Shown here piece after piece: positions 52,865 through 63,106 of a stretch of 64,000 nucleotides of DNA. Location of the stretch: contig NZ_QFYR01000004.1 of assembly GCF_003254705.1 (NCBI RefSeq), positions 310,001 to 374,000 of the forward strand, read 5' to 3'. The translations under genes and the position numbers were made by a program. Below the pieces are notes generated by a model. That model was not told the DNA's origin and made no database searches. It saw only the letters and a program-made list of their open reading frames with translations. The stretch's first letter is position 1; the number at the start of each line of letters is the position of its first letter. This stretch comes from Phenylobacterium deserti. GTDB lineage: Bacteria; Pseudomonadota; Alphaproteobacteria; Caulobacterales; Caulobacteraceae.

Positions 52865-54790
52865 ATGAACCGCCGTACAGTCGTGCAGGCCGCGCAGGCC
52901 GCCCTGCTCACCGCCCTCGCGCCCGCCGGCGCCTGGGCGCAGGCCCGCGCCTCCGCCACGCCGTTCGAGGCGCTGCGCGATCGCTACTTCGTGGGCGCGT
53001 TGCGCTTCAATCCGGTGACGGCCACCTATCTGGGCGGCGACGCCTATGCGCCCGAGCTGGCTGACAGCAACGCTCGACTGCGGGACTACCGTCCCGCGGC
53101 CCTCGCAGGTGAACTCGCCTTCTATCGGCAGATCCAGACGGCCCATGCCGCCACTCGTCCGCAGACGCTCGCCCCCCAGCTGCGCATCGACCACGAGGTG
53201 ATGGGCGCCCAGTTGGCCTTCATCATCCGCCAGCTGGAGCGGCGCTATCACCAGCGGGCCGTCGACACCTACGTCGCCGAGCCCTTCCGCGGCCTCGACT
53301 GGCAGATCCAGCAGATGACCGACGCCGGCGGGGGGCGGCTCGGAACCCAGGCCGAATGGGCGCTCGCCATCCGCCGCACGCAGGTCGTTCCCGCCTATGT
53401 CCAGGCTGCGAAGGCCAACCTTCAGGCCGGCATCGCCGCCGGCAATCGGCCGGACTGGCGGATGGTCGAGCGCGACGGCGTCGGCGGCTCCAAGACCAAC
53501 GCCGAGTACTTCCGCAAGACCTTGCCCGATCTCGCCCGCGGCTACCTGGGCGATCGCCCGTTCGCGGCCGCAGCGCTCAGCCAACTGACGGCTGCCGGCG
53601 AGGCTGCAGCCCGCGCGTGGGACGAATTCGGCGCCTTCCTGACCACCGCCTTTGCAGGCGATCGGCAGGACCGGTTCGCCGCGGGCGTCGAGGATTACGA
53701 ATGGCGGGTGCGCAACAACCTGCGCGACCGCCGCTCGGCCGCCGAGCTCTTCGCCTATGGCCAGCAACAAGTCGCTCTTTACCAAGGCCGCATGTTCGAG
53801 GTGGCGGAACAGGTCGCGCGCGAGGCCGGTCTGAACCTCTCCTTCGCCACCCCGGAGGCGAAGAACGCCTCGGTGCGGGCGGTTATGGAGCACCTCTCCA
53901 AGGACTCGCCCAAGTCTGACGCCGAACTGCTGCAGTGGTACGTCGATACTGGCCGCCGGGCCGTCCAGTACGGGCGCGAGCGGCAGCTGTTCGACATCCC
54001 GGCGGACTACCGGCTGGACGTGGTCGAGACGCCGCCGGTCCTGCGCGCCACGATCGACGCCGCCTACTATCCGGCTCCGCCGTTCAAGAAGACCGGCGTC
54101 GGCCGCTTCTATCTCACCCTGACCGGCGATGATCCGGCGGCGCTGGCCCTGAACAACCGGGCGTCCGTGGCCGACACGGCGATCCACGAGGGCTTCCCCG
54201 GCCACGACTGGCACTTCAAGTACATGACGCAGCACGCGGCCGAGATCAGCAACATCCGCTGGCTGACGCCGGGCGCGGTGGAGGACTCTTCGGCCATGTG
54301 GTCCGACAGCCCGGCCACGGAAGGCTGGGGTCTCTACTCCGAGGAGCTGATGAGCGAGCCCGCCCCTGGGCGACCCTACGGCTTCTACACGCCGGGAGAG
54401 TACCTGTACGAACTCCAGGGCCAGCTGATGCGGGCGGTGCGCATCGTCGTCGATGTGGGCATCCACACAGGTCGGATGAGCTTTGACGAGGCGGTGGACT
54501 ACTTCAACGCCAACCACGCCTTCTATCCGGGCGCCCGCCAGAAGGCCGGGCAGGACCCGACCGCCCGCGCGCTAACCGTGACGGCTCAACGAGCCATCTA
54601 CCGCTACAGCAAGTGGCCGACCCAGGCGATCACCTACAATTTGGGCAAGGCCGCGATCATCGCCCTGCGCGAGGACTACAAGGCCGCCCGGGGTTCGGCC
54701 TACAGCGCCAAGGACTTCCACGAGCGGCTGATGCGCATGGGTACGATCCCCGCGGCCTATATCCGCGAGGCGTTCCTGTCCGCAGCTTGA
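52865..54790 (+). CDS. DUF885-family metallopeptidase-like protein, exported
   Basis: 641 residues. The signal MNRRTVVQAAQAALLTALAPAGAWAQA contains RR, so Tat or Sec export is possible. The metal site is HEGFPGHDW (HEGxPGH), about residues 440-448. YPAPPFKK, LTPGAVEDSSAMWSDSPATEGWGLYSEEL and the C-terminal YRYSKWPTQAITYNLGK complete the family. DUF885 proteins are distant M3-type zinc peptidases with few tested activities. The substrate is unknown. Confidence 0.9.
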   Translation: MNRRTVVQAAQAALLTALAPAGAWAQARASATPFEALRDRYFVGALRFNPVTATYLGGDAYAPELADSNARLRDYRPAALAGELAFYRQIQTAHAATRPQTLAPQLRIDHEVMGAQLAFIIRQLERRYHQRAVDTYVAEPFRGLDWQIQQMTDAGGGRLGTQAEWALAIRRTQVVPAYVQAAKANLQAGIAAGNRPDWRMVERDGVGGSKTNAEYFRKTLPDLARGYLGDRPFAAAALSQLTAAGEAAARAWDEFGAFLTTAFAGDRQDRFAAGVEDYEWRVRNNLRDRRSAAELFAYGQQQVALYQGRMFEVAEQVAREAGLNLSFATPEAKNASVRAVMEHLSKDSPKSDAELLQWYVDTGRRAVQYGRERQLFDIPADYRLDVVETPPVLRATIDAAYYPAPPFKKTGVGRFYLTLTGDDPAALALNNRASVADTAIHEGFPGHDWHFKYMTQHAAEISNIRWLTPGAVEDSSAMWSDSPATEGWGLYSEELMSEPAPGRPYGFYTPGEYLYELQGQLMRAVRIVVDVGIHTGRMSFDEAVDYFNANHAFYPGARQKAGQDPTARALTVTAQRAIYRYSKWPTQAITYNLGKAAIIALREDYKAARGSAYSAKDFHERLMRMGTIPAAYIREAFLSAA

Positions 54791-54936
54791 GGCCGTGCCC
54801 GCCGCGCTCCGCATCCGGCGATCACATTTTCGCAAGCTGAGCCGCGAGACGGAAACAACGGCTCCGCTTCCCAGGTTGGGCGTCGGTGCTGCCGCTACGG
54901 CAGCGCTGTGGCTGTTCAGAAAACTGGGTTGGGAAA

Positions 54937-55206
<270 letters not shown>

Positions 55207-55214
55207 CGCACTTC

Positions 55215-55251
55215 GCCACCTCGCCGGTTCATCGCCGGCGGGGTGGCTTTT
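55215..55251 (+). terminator. Intrinsic terminator of poly-glycine gene
   Basis: GCCACC-t-CGCCGG pairs with CCGGCG-g-GGTGGC around a 7-nt loop, followed by TTTT. It separates the poly-glycine gene from the convergent aminotransferase. Confidence 0.8.
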
Positions 55252-55263
55252 CCCCTACGGAGA

Positions 55264-56409
55264 TCAGGCGGCGACCCGCGCCCGCGCAGCGGCGAACCAC
55301 GGGATAAGCCGCCGGATGGCTTCCTCGATCTGCGGCGTCGAAACCGCAAAGCTCATACGGAAAAAGCGCCGCCCTTCGACTGGATCGAAGTCCACGCCCG
55401 GAGCCGTGGCCACGCCCGTGTCCCGCAGCAGTTGCTGGCAGAAGGCGAGGCTGTCGTCGGTGAGCTTGCCAATGTCCGCCCATATGTAAAAGGCCCCGTC
55501 CGGCGGCGCGATCCGGTCCAACCCGAGCTCCGGCAAGGCGTCGAGCAACAGCTGGCGGTTCCGGCGATAGACCGCCACGTGTCCCTCCAGCTCGTCCCGC
55601 GCGTCCATGGCCACCAGGCCCGCGTGCTGGCTGAGCGACGGCGCGGTCAGGAACATGTTGTTGGCATAGGCGCGCGCGGTGTGAACCTGCGCGGCGGGAA
55701 CGACGAGCCAGCCCAGGCGCCAGGCGACCATGCTGAAGTACTTCGAGAAGCTGTTGACGATGAGCGCCTGCGGCTCGAACTCCAGCATCGAGCGCGCCGG
55801 CCCGACGTAGCTCAGGCCATGGTAGATCTCGTCGGAGATGATGCGGATCCCGCGCTCGCGGCACACCCGGGCGATGGCCTCCAGCTCCTGCGGTTCGATC
55901 ACCGTGCCGGTGGGATTGGCGGGGCTCGCCACGATCACTCCGGCCGGCGCGGGCTCCAGCTCCGCCAGGTGCTGCGCCGTGAGCTGATAGCGGTCCTCCG
56001 GTCCGCAGGCGATCTCCACCGGAACCATCCGCAGGCCCTTCAGGACGTTGCGATAGGCGACATAGCCGGGCCGGGCGAGCGCGATGCGATCGCCGGGCTC
56101 AAAACTCGACGCCAGCGCCAGCACCAGGGCCGGGGAAGCGCCGCAGGTCAGCAGCACCTGCTCGGCGGCGATCTCGACCCCGTAGCTATCCTGGTAGTGC
56201 CGAGCGATCCGCGCCTTGAGCGCCGGGCTTTCCCAGTAACCCATCGGGTCAACGTCCAGCACCTCATGCGTCCGGGCGATCGCCGCCACCGGCGCGCCGG
56301 TGGAGGGCTGGCCGAACTCCATGTGGATGATGGAGCGACCTTCGGCCTTCAGCTCGTGCGCCAGCCGGCTGATGGCGATGGCGTGAAAGGGTTCGATCTC
56401 GGCGGACAT
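55264..56409 (-). CDS. Class I/II PLP aminotransferase
   Basis: 381 residues. The fold type I motifs are GQPSTGAP near the start, CGASPALVLALASSFEPGD, VASPANPTGTVIE, SDEIYHGLSY and the Schiff-base Lys in SFSKYFSM (VNSFSKYFSMVAWRLGW). This is the AAT-like or 'MalY-aminotransferase' family; the substrate may be aspartate, an aromatic or a branched amino acid. It is cytosolic. It is divergent from the DHH gene by 57 bp. Confidence 0.88.
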   Translation of the reverse strand: MSAEIEPFHAIAISRLAHELKAEGRSIIHMEFGQPSTGAPVAAIARTHEVLDVDPMGYWESPALKARIARHYQDSYGVEIAAEQVLLTCGASPALVLALASSFEPGDRIALARPGYVAYRNVLKGLRMVPVEIACGPEDRYQLTAQHLAELEPAPAGVIVASPANPTGTVIEPQELEAIARVCRERGIRIISDEIYHGLSYVGPARSMLEFEPQALIVNSFSKYFSMVAWRLGWLVVPAAQVHTARAYANNMFLTAPSLSQHAGLVAMDARDELEGHVAVYRRNRQLLLDALPELGLDRIAPPDGAFYIWADIGKLTDDSLAFCQQLLRDTGVATAPGVDFDPVEGRRFFRMSFAVSTPQIEEAIRRLIPWFAAARARVAA

Positions 56410-56466
56410 GCCCCCTCGCCTACGCCGGTTCTGCGCTGAACGCCATGCGACGCCCCGGCGCGAATT

Positions 56467-57597
56467 TTGCCTTCGCTGTTGGATAGAAAACCGCCGCTCG
56501 CCCGTTCACCGGTCGTGCTGAGCCCCACCGCCGATACCGAGATCCGGACGCCGTCCCCAGAGCGGCAGGTGCGGACCGCATTCAGCGAAGCCTTGGACGG
56601 CTTCGATGCAAGCCGCCCGATCCTGCTGGTCAGTCACAACGACACGGACGGCTTGTCGGCCCTGGCCATCCTTTCGAAGGCGCTGGAGCGTGCCGGCCGA
56701 CCAGCCGAGGCGCAGGTTCTCGGCCGGGGCGAAAGTCCTTGGTCGGCGGACACGGCCGCCAGGCTGCGCGCTCGCGAACCGGGCGGCGTCATGCTGCTGG
56801 ATCTTGGGCTGCGGGACGGCCCCATCGGCTGGAATGCGCCCACCCTGGTGATCGACCACCACGTGCCGCGCGGCTCGCCCACCGTGGCGGCCATCACAGG
56901 TTGGCGGATGGACCCGATCCCGACCACCAGCCTGCTCGCCTGGTGGTGCGCCCACGAGCTGACCGAGGCCGACGACCTGCTCTGGCTGGCGGCGCTCGGG
57001 CTCGTGGGAGACATGGCGGAGGATGCAGGGTTTGCCGAGATGGCCGAGGCCCGCCGCCGCTACGGCGTGACCGCCCTGCGCCAGGCCTCCAGCTTGCTGA
57101 ACGCCGGCCGCCGCTCAGCGTCTGGAGACGCAGGACCAGCGCTGGCGCTGCTGCTGAAGGGCGCCGGCCCCAAGGACGTCACCTCTGGCCGTTTCCCGGA
57201 AACGGAGGCCCTGCTCGCCGCCAAGACCGAAGTCGCCCAGGCTCTGGATAGGGCCAAGCGCATAGGACCCGTGGTCCGAGGCGGCGTGGCGCTGATCGGC
57301 TTCTCTTCGGCCTGCCAGATTCATCCCCTCGTCGCCCAACAATGGCGCGGCCGGTTGAAGAACGAGATCGTGCTCGCCGCCAACTTCGGCTTTCGCCCGG
57401 GCTGGGTTCACTTCGCGGCGCGTACGGCGCGCGACATCGACCTCATCGAATTCCTCGCGCGCCATGCCCCGGCGGGCGCCGACGAGAACTATGGATCAGG
57501 CCATGTGAAGGCCACCGGCGGCGCCCTGCGGCCCGCCGACTGGAACGCCTTCGTGCGCGGCCTGGGCTTCGGTCCCGAACAGGAGTTCCCGCAATGA
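56467..57597 (+). CDS. DHH-family phosphoesterase/single-strand exonuclease (RecJ-like)
   Basis: 376 residues starting at TTG (no better start). The DHH domain has SHNDTDGLSALAIL and VIDHHVPRG; the DHHA1 nucleic-acid-binding end is NYGSGHVKATGGALRP. That layout fits RecJ-like single-strand exonucleases or cyclic-dinucleotide/nanoRNA phosphatases, though it is shorter than RecJ and lacks its OB domain. Its stop overlaps the uvsE start (ATGA), so it is probably made together with UV endonuclease. A role in resection after UV nicking is inferred. Confidence 0.85.
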   Translation: MPSLLDRKPPLARSPVVLSPTADTEIRTPSPERQVRTAFSEALDGFDASRPILLVSHNDTDGLSALAILSKALERAGRPAEAQVLGRGESPWSADTAARLRAREPGGVMLLDLGLRDGPIGWNAPTLVIDHHVPRGSPTVAAITGWRMDPIPTTSLLAWWCAHELTEADDLLWLAALGLVGDMAEDAGFAEMAEARRRYGVTALRQASSLLNAGRRSASGDAGPALALLLKGAGPKDVTSGRFPETEALLAAKTEVAQALDRAKRIGPVVRGGVALIGFSSACQIHPLVAQQWRGRLKNEIVLAANFGFRPGWVHFAARTARDIDLIEFLARHAPAGADENYGSGHVKATGGALRPADWNAFVRGLGFGPEQEFPQ

Positions 57598-58685
57598 GCC
57601 ATCCGCTGCGCATGGGCTTCCCGGTCAAGGTCCTCGGTCGGGAGATCAAGAGCAACGACACGCGTCGGTGGCAGAGCAATCCGCACCTGAAGGTCAGCCT
57701 CGAGTACGTCGACCAGATCCTCGACTACCTGAAGCTCCGCAAGATCGAGATGTACCGGCTGTCGTCGGACCTCGCGCCCTACGCCACCCATCCCGACATG
57801 CCGCAGTTCCACAAGATGGTGGAGGAGAGCGACCCTGAGCTGCAGGCGATCGGCAAGAAGGCCCGCGAACTGGGCATCCGCCTGTCCTTCCACCCCTCCC
57901 AGTTCGTCCTGCTGAACAGCCCGGACGAGACCCTGACCCGCAAGAGCATCTGGGACCTGTCCTCCCAGGCCGAGATGCTGGACCGCATGGGCCTGGGCGA
58001 CGAGGCGGTGATGGTGACCCACGTGGGCGGCGTCTATGGCGATCCGGTGCAGAGCCGCGCCCGGTGGGCCGAGCGTTGGCCGAGGCTGCCCGAGCACGTC
58101 CGCCGCCGGCTGGTGCTGGAAAACGACGACATCCGGTTCTCCGCCGCCGACGTCCTGTGGGTGCACGAGCAGACCGGGGTGCGGTGCGTGTTCGACTATC
58201 AGCACTGCTGGTGCCTGAACCCGGAAGGGCTCGACATGGTCGACGCCCTGAAGCGCATCCTGGCGACCTGGCCCGAAGGGCAGAGGCCGAAAATCCACTT
58301 CTCCACCCCGCGCATGGAAATGCGCGAGCTCGTCCGCCAGGACAAGAAGACCAAGAAGAAGACGACCACCCTCGCCCCGCCCGTGATCACCAACCATTCG
58401 GACTTCACCAACCCCTTCGAGTTCGCCCGTTTCATGCGCGACGCCGATGGGTTGGAGTTCGACGTCATGCTCGAAAGCAAGTCCAAGGACCTGGCGCTGC
58501 TGAAGCTGCGCTCGGACCTCCTGCGGTTCGCCCCCGACGTGGCGGCGCGGTTCGGGCTGACGCCCGCCGACGCGCCAGCCTTGCCCGACGACGAGGCCCT
58601 TTCCATCGACGAGGCGGCCTTGGACGACGCCGACCCGGATGAAGGCGCGCGCCGCCTGCCTGAGGAGCCTCGGCCCTTCGCCTGA
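57594..58685 (+). CDS. uvsE: UV-damage endonuclease UvsE
   Basis: 363 residues. UVDE's TIM-barrel motifs are present: LRMGFPVK, HPSQFVLLNSPDE, THVGGVYGD, LVLENDDIRFSA (metal-binding Glu), VCxDYQHC (FDYQHCWCLNP) and PKIHFSTPRME. The enzyme nicks 5' of CPDs, 6-4 photoproducts and abasic sites, starting an alternative excision pathway. The C-terminus is an acidic tail after the barrel. Overlap with the DHH gene (ATGA) makes a coupled pair. Confidence 0.93.
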   Translation: MSHPLRMGFPVKVLGREIKSNDTRRWQSNPHLKVSLEYVDQILDYLKLRKIEMYRLSSDLAPYATHPDMPQFHKMVEESDPELQAIGKKARELGIRLSFHPSQFVLLNSPDETLTRKSIWDLSSQAEMLDRMGLGDEAVMVTHVGGVYGDPVQSRARWAERWPRLPEHVRRRLVLENDDIRFSAADVLWVHEQTGVRCVFDYQHCWCLNPEGLDMVDALKRILATWPEGQRPKIHFSTPRMEMRELVRQDKKTKKKTTTLAPPVITNHSDFTNPFEFARFMRDADGLEFDVMLESKSKDLALLKLRSDLLRFAPDVAARFGLTPADAPALPDDEALSIDEAALDDADPDEGARRLPEEPRPFA

Positions 58686-58759
58686 TCCGCACCTGACTTG
58701 ACGTCGGGTCACCTCCGCGCCTAGCCAAGCTGAAAGGGCGGGGGGAAACGGAACAAGCT

Positions 58760-60040
58760 ATGGACCAGCGTGCAAGCGCGGGCGGGCCTTCGAGCCGCCG
58801 CGTGCTGACGGCGAGCCTCGTGGGGACCGCCGTCGAATTCTACGACTTCTACATCTATGCGACGGCCGCATCGCTGGTGTTCGGCCCGCTGTTCTTCCCC
58901 AAGGCTTCGGCGTCGGCCCAGCTGCTCAGCAGCTACGCGACTTTCGCCGTCGCCTTCTTCGCGCGGCCGCTGGGCGCCGCCTTCTTCGGCCACTTCGGCG
59001 ACCGGATCGGCCGCAAGTCGACGCTTGTGGCCTCACTGATGACGATGGGCGGCTCGACCCTGCTCATCGCCTTCCTGCCCACCTACGCCATGGTCGGCTG
59101 GCTGGCGCCGGCCCTGCTCTGCCTCATGCGTTTCGGCCAGGGCTTTGGGCTTGGCGGAGAGTGGGGCGGCGCGGCGCTGCTGGCGGTGGAAAACGCTCCG
59201 CCCGGCTATCGCGCCCGCTTCGGCATGTTCCCGCAGCTGGGGGCGCCGGTGGGCTTCATCGCCGCCAACGGCCTGTTCCTGATCCTGGGCCTGTTCCTGA
59301 CCCCCGACCAGTTCCGCGACTGGGGTTGGCGCCTGCCGTTCCTGCTCAGCGCCATCCTTGTGGGCTTGGGCCTGTGGGTGCGTCTGAAGCTCACGGAGAC
59401 CCCGGCGTTCAAAGCCGCCCTCGAGCATGCGCCGCCGGCCAAGGTGCCGCTGGGCGAGGTTCTGACCCGCTTTCCGCTGCGCACCCTGGGCGGCACCTTC
59501 GCCGTGGTGGCCTGCTTCGCCACCTTCTACATCGCCACCGCCTTCGCCATCGGCTACGGCGTCGGCACCCTCGGCTACCCGCGCGAGATCTTCCTGGGCG
59601 TGGAGCTTGGGGCAATCCTGTTCATGGCCGCCGGCATCATCGCCGCGGGCTACTGGGCCGACGCTTCAAGCCCCCGGCGAGTGTTGATGGCCGGCTGCCT
59701 GATGGTCGTCGCGGCCGGCGTGCTTCTGCCGCTGATGATGGGCGCGGGCTCCCTGCTGCTCGTAGCCGCCTTCCTCTCGCTGACCCTGTTCTTCATGGGC
59801 TTCGTGTACGGCCCATTGGGCGCCTTCCTGCCCGACCTTTTCCCGGCGCGGGTGCGCTACACGGGCGCGTCCATGGCCTTCAACATCGGCGGCATCCTGG
59901 GCGGCGGCCTGGCGCCCATGATCGCCCAGGCGCTCGCCGATCGAGGCGGGCTGGTGCCGGTAGGAATCTACCTCGGCGGGGCCGCTCTGGTGAGCTTCCT
60001 GGCCTTGTGGCCCCTGCGCCAGCAGCTCGGCGAAGAGTAA
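58760..60040 (+). CDS. MFS transporter, metabolite:H+ symporter (MHS) family
   Basis: 426 residues with about 12 predicted membrane helices. The MHS signature is VGTAVEFYDFYIYATAASLVFGPLFFP, followed by FGHFGDRIGRKSTL and RFGQGFGLGGEWGGAALLAVEN. Family members carry proline/betaine, shikimate, citrate or alpha-ketoglutarate with protons. It lies 74 bp after uvsE on the same strand. The substrate cannot be assigned. It is an inner-membrane protein. Confidence 0.92.
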   Translation: MDQRASAGGPSSRRVLTASLVGTAVEFYDFYIYATAASLVFGPLFFPKASASAQLLSSYATFAVAFFARPLGAAFFGHFGDRIGRKSTLVASLMTMGGSTLLIAFLPTYAMVGWLAPALLCLMRFGQGFGLGGEWGGAALLAVENAPPGYRARFGMFPQLGAPVGFIAANGLFLILGLFLTPDQFRDWGWRLPFLLSAILVGLGLWVRLKLTETPAFKAALEHAPPAKVPLGEVLTRFPLRTLGGTFAVVACFATFYIATAFAIGYGVGTLGYPREIFLGVELGAILFMAAGIIAAGYWADASSPRRVLMAGCLMVVAAGVLLPLMMGAGSLLLVAAFLSLTLFFMGFVYGPLGAFLPDLFPARVRYTGASMAFNIGGILGGGLAPMIAQALADRGGLVPVGIYLGGAALVSFLALWPLRQQLGEE

Positions 60041-60192
60041 GGCGCCGCTCCGGATCGGCGGCTGCGTTCCTATATGGGAGGCCCAGCCGGCGCGCGTCCC
60101 TGACGGCGTCGCTCACCTCCTCGCTCATACGGAACGTCTCGGGTCAGGCCCCGTTTGCGTCCGCTGTCCCAAGCCTGTAATCGAACCTCGCC

Positions 60193-61194
60193 ATGGCCAT
60201 CCAAGACACCACCGAAGACAAGCTCGTCACCCTGGTTCCGGACCACAAGGTCAACGCACGCGAGACCTTCGGGGTGGATTTCGACCTGCAGGTCCCGGCC
60301 TTCCGCGAGCGCGATGCGCACGTTCCGGAAGCTGACCCGGCCTACAAGTTCGATCCCGAGACCACCCGCGCCATTCTCGCTGGCTTCGCCTATGACCGGC
60401 GGGTGATGGTTCAGGGCTATCACGGCACCGGCAAGTCGACCCACATCGAGCAGGTGGCCGCCCGCCTGAACTGGCCGCTCATCCGGGTGAACCTAGACAG
60501 CCACGTCAGCCGCATCGACCTCGTCGGCAAGGACGCCATCGTCCTGAAGGACGGCAAGCAGGTCACCGAATTCCGCGAAGGCATCCTGCCCTGGACCATC
60601 CAGCGGCCGATCGCCCTCGTGTTCGACGAATACGACGCCGGCCGCCCGGACGTGATGTTCGTGATCCAGCGCGTGCTGGAAGCGCAGGGCAAGCTGACCT
60701 TGCTCGACCAGAACCGCGTGATCCGGCCGAACCCCTATTTCCGCTTGTTCGCCACGACCAACACCATTGGCCTGGGCGACACCACCGGCCTCTATCACGG
60801 CACCCAGCAGATCAACCAAGGCCAGATGGACCGTTGGTCGATCGTCACCACGCTGAACTACCTGGCCCACGACGTGGAAGCCGAGATCGTCCTGGCGAAA
60901 ACTCCCAGCTACAACAACGCCGAGGGCCGCCGGACCATTAACGCCATGGTCCGGGTGGCGGACATGACCCGCAACGCGTTCATGAACGGGGACATCTCCA
61001 CCGTCATGAGCCCGCGGACGGTGATCACCTGGGCCCAGAACGCCGAGATCTTCGGCGGCGACGTGGCCCTCGCCTTCCGCATGACCTTCCTGAACAAGTG
61101 CGACGAGCTGGAGCGCGGCACCGTCGCCGAGTTCTTCCAGCGCGCTTTTGGACAGGACCTGCCGGAAAGCACGGCCCGGGTGCGGGTGGCTTAA
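60193..61194 (+). CDS. cobS: Cobaltochelatase-type AAA ATPase CobS
   Basis: 333 residues. Walker [13 protein letters not shown] and the Walker B area [13 protein letters not shown] are intact. The rest matches CobS ([39 protein letters not shown]). In aerobic B12 synthesis CobS works with CobT and CobN to insert cobalt. Neither cobT nor cobN is adjacent; the next gene is the convergent photolyase, sharing the TTAA stop overlap. A MoxR-like chaperone role without CobN is possible. Cytosolic. Confidence 0.92.
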   Translation: MAIQDTTEDKLVTLVPDHKVNARETFGVDFDLQVPAFRERDAHVPEADPAYKFDPETTRAILAGFAYDRRVMVQGYHGTGKSTHIEQVAARLNWPLIRVNLDSHVSRIDLVGKDAIVLKDGKQVTEFREGILPWTIQRPIALVFDEYDAGRPDVMFVIQRVLEAQGKLTLLDQNRVIRPNPYFRLFATTNTIGLGDTTGLYHGTQQINQGQMDRWSIVTTLNYLAHDVEAEIVLAKTPSYNNAEGRRTINAMVRVADMTRNAFMNGDISTVMSPRTVITWAQNAEIFGGDVALAFRMTFLNKCDELERGTVAEFFQRAFGQDLPESTARVRVA

Positions 61195-62561
61195 GGCCGC
61201 TCCGCTTCAACGAGGCGGTCCACCGCGGCCACATAGGCTTCGGCGTTGAACTTCTTGAAGGTGTTCGGCCCCATGGACCGGACCGTGCCGAACACCGGCT
61301 GCGGTCCCCATGGACGGTCGTGCAGGCCGAAGATCCAGCCGACGTTCATGAAGCTGTTGGCGTCACGGCCATCCAGGAACCAGCGGTTGTTGATCCGCAG
61401 CAGGACGTCCCAGGCTTCTTCCGGGGTGCGCGACCACTGGAGGATCTTCTTTCCCCAGTACATCCGCATGTGATTGTGCATGTAGCCGGTCTCGCGCATC
61501 TCGCGCATCGCGGCGTTCCAGTATCGGTCGTGGGTCTCGCAGGCCTCGAACTGCTCGCGGGTGTAAAGGTGCGGACGCGGATCGGCCGCATGCGCCACGA
61601 GGGTCTTGCGGGCCCACTCGGGCAGAGTCCGATAATCGTCGTAGGCCGGCTCGTAGAACACGTGGTTCATGGCCAGCTCCCGCCGGACGATGAGCTCCTC
61701 GAGATAGCTCGCCAGATCCTCCGAGCCTGGCTTCGCCTCCCGCGCCGCCAGCGCCAGCTCCACTGGCGAAATCTGCCCAAAGTGCAGATAGGGGCTCATG
61801 TGCGAGCCAGCTGCCGCCTCTGGAATGCCGCGCTCGGCGCTGTAGCGGCCAAGCCCGTCCTCCAAGAATTGCGCCAGGCGCTCGCGCGCCGCAGCCTGCC
61901 CCGCCACGAAGCGCTTCACCGGCCCGACGGACATATCGAGCTTCAGCTCGACCAGCACGGCGGCGATGTCCGACAGATCCACGTTGCTGGCCAGGTTCAG
62001 CTGGTCCGCCCGCACTGAGACGGGCGTGGCCGGCAGATCCACCAAGTAGTCTTCACGCAGCCGCTGGATCTTCGGACGGATCGTCCGCGCCGCAAACTCG
62101 TGCTTGGGCGACGCGGTCTCCACCGGCACCACAACGTCGCCTTCCACCTGGATCAGCCGCCGGTCGATGGTCTTGGCCAATGCCTCGCGCCAGGCGCGCT
62201 GCGGCTTGAGGTAGCCGCGATCGCAGACCACCAGAGCCGCCTGCCGCGACAGCTCCAGCGCCAGCTCGTTGGGCGCTTTGCGGCGGATGACGAACGCCAC
62301 GCCTCGCTCCACCAGCCGCGCCTGCACCTCGGCCAGACCTCGCAGCATGAAGTCGTAGTGCCGGGCGTTCGCCTCCGGGTAGGCTGTGACGCCAAAGCCT
62401 ACGACGGTCGGCAGCCCCAGGCGGTTGGCCTCCTCGATCGCCAACTCCAGCGCAGGGTTGAACTCAGCGCGCTGCGACTGCTGCATCCAGTAGAGGACAT
62501 AGGCGCCGTCCGCCCGTTCCGGCGCATCGTTCAGCACCTTGATGCGACTGGACTGGATCAT
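61191..62561 (-). CDS. phr: Class II CPD photolyase
   Basis: 456 residues from the ATG at 62561, with GGGGAG upstream; the frame's earlier ATG is not in the conserved region. Class II features are [95 protein letters not shown] and the PVFGTVRSM end. FAD- and light-dependent repair of cyclobutane pyrimidine dimers is expected. The start overlaps the upstream 2H-phosphoesterase stop by 4 nt. Confidence 0.92.
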   Translation of the reverse strand: MIQSSRIKVLNDAPERADGAYVLYWMQQSQRAEFNPALELAIEEANRLGLPTVVGFGVTAYPEANARHYDFMLRGLAEVQARLVERGVAFVIRRKAPNELALELSRQAALVVCDRGYLKPQRAWREALAKTIDRRLIQVEGDVVVPVETASPKHEFAARTIRPKIQRLREDYLVDLPATPVSVRADQLNLASNVDLSDIAAVLVELKLDMSVGPVKRFVAGQAAARERLAQFLEDGLGRYSAERGIPEAAAGSHMSPYLHFGQISPVELALAAREAKPGSEDLASYLEELIVRRELAMNHVFYEPAYDDYRTLPEWARKTLVAHAADPRPHLYTREQFEACETHDRYWNAAMREMRETGYMHNHMRMYWGKKILQWSRTPEEAWDVLLRINNRWFLDGRDANSFMNVGWIFGLHDRPWGPQPVFGTVRSMGPNTFKKFNAEAYVAAVDRLVEAERP

Positions 62562-63079
62562 CGTGTCTCCCCGAACGGCAGGCGCGCCACCGGCTCCCAC
62601 GGCCCGCCCAGATAGCGCCACACCAGCAGTCCCACGGCCTCGATCTCGAACGGCTGGAAGTCATGCTGCAGCGCTTCCAGCAGCGCCTTGGCCTGATCCG
62701 GTTCGACCTTGTTCTGGACGGTGATGTGCGGCCGGAACGGCGCCTTGTCCTGCGCCGTCAGCCACGGCTCGAACGCCTGCGCCAAGCGCCCCCGCAGGCT
62801 TTCGACGTCTGGCGACGCCAGCCGAAACGCCACGCCGCGTCCCAGCGACCATGGCCCGCGGACGGTCATCGCCATCGGCCCGGCTGCGGCCTGGCACGCG
62901 GCTTTCAGCGTCTCTGCCACCTGCGCTTCGTGCTCGCCGGGAAGCTGGTGGAACAGCGTCAGGTGCGCGGGCACCTTGTTGCGCTCGGGCGGGAAGTGGG
63001 CGCGCCGAAGGTCGTCGAACCAATCGAAGGCGCTGTCCTCCAGGGCGGCGGTCACGATGAACGGCGGGGCGGCGGCCAT
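62558..63079 (-). CDS. 2H phosphoesterase (RNA 2',3'-cyclic phosphodiesterase/ThpR-like)
   Basis: 173 residues from the ATG at 63079. The two 2H catalytic motifs are HLTLFHQLPG (H-L-T-L) and HITVQNKV (H-I-T-V), separated as in ThpR/LigT. The protein would open 2',3'-cyclic phosphates or ligate RNA ends; the tested ThpR activity is on cyclic RNA ends. It is cytosolic. The stop overlaps the photolyase start (ATGA), so the pair is coupled. The mechanism linking the two is unknown. Confidence 0.85.
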   Translation of the reverse strand: MAAAPPFIVTAALEDSAFDWFDDLRRAHFPPERNKVPAHLTLFHQLPGEHEAQVAETLKAACQAAAGPMAMTVRGPWSLGRGVAFRLASPDVESLRGRLAQAFEPWLTAQDKAPFRPHITVQNKVEPDQAKALLEALQHDFQPFEIEAVGLLVWRYLGGPWEPVARLPFGETR

Positions 63080-63106
63080 GAGCCTTCTTCGGCAGGTTGC
63101 AGGCAA

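Noticed and set aside
56428..56441. GTTC-N6-GAAC before the DHH gene as an SOS box
   Set aside because: Alphaproteobacterial LexA sites are direct repeats (GTTC-N7-GTTC); this is a short inverted repeat and could occur by chance.
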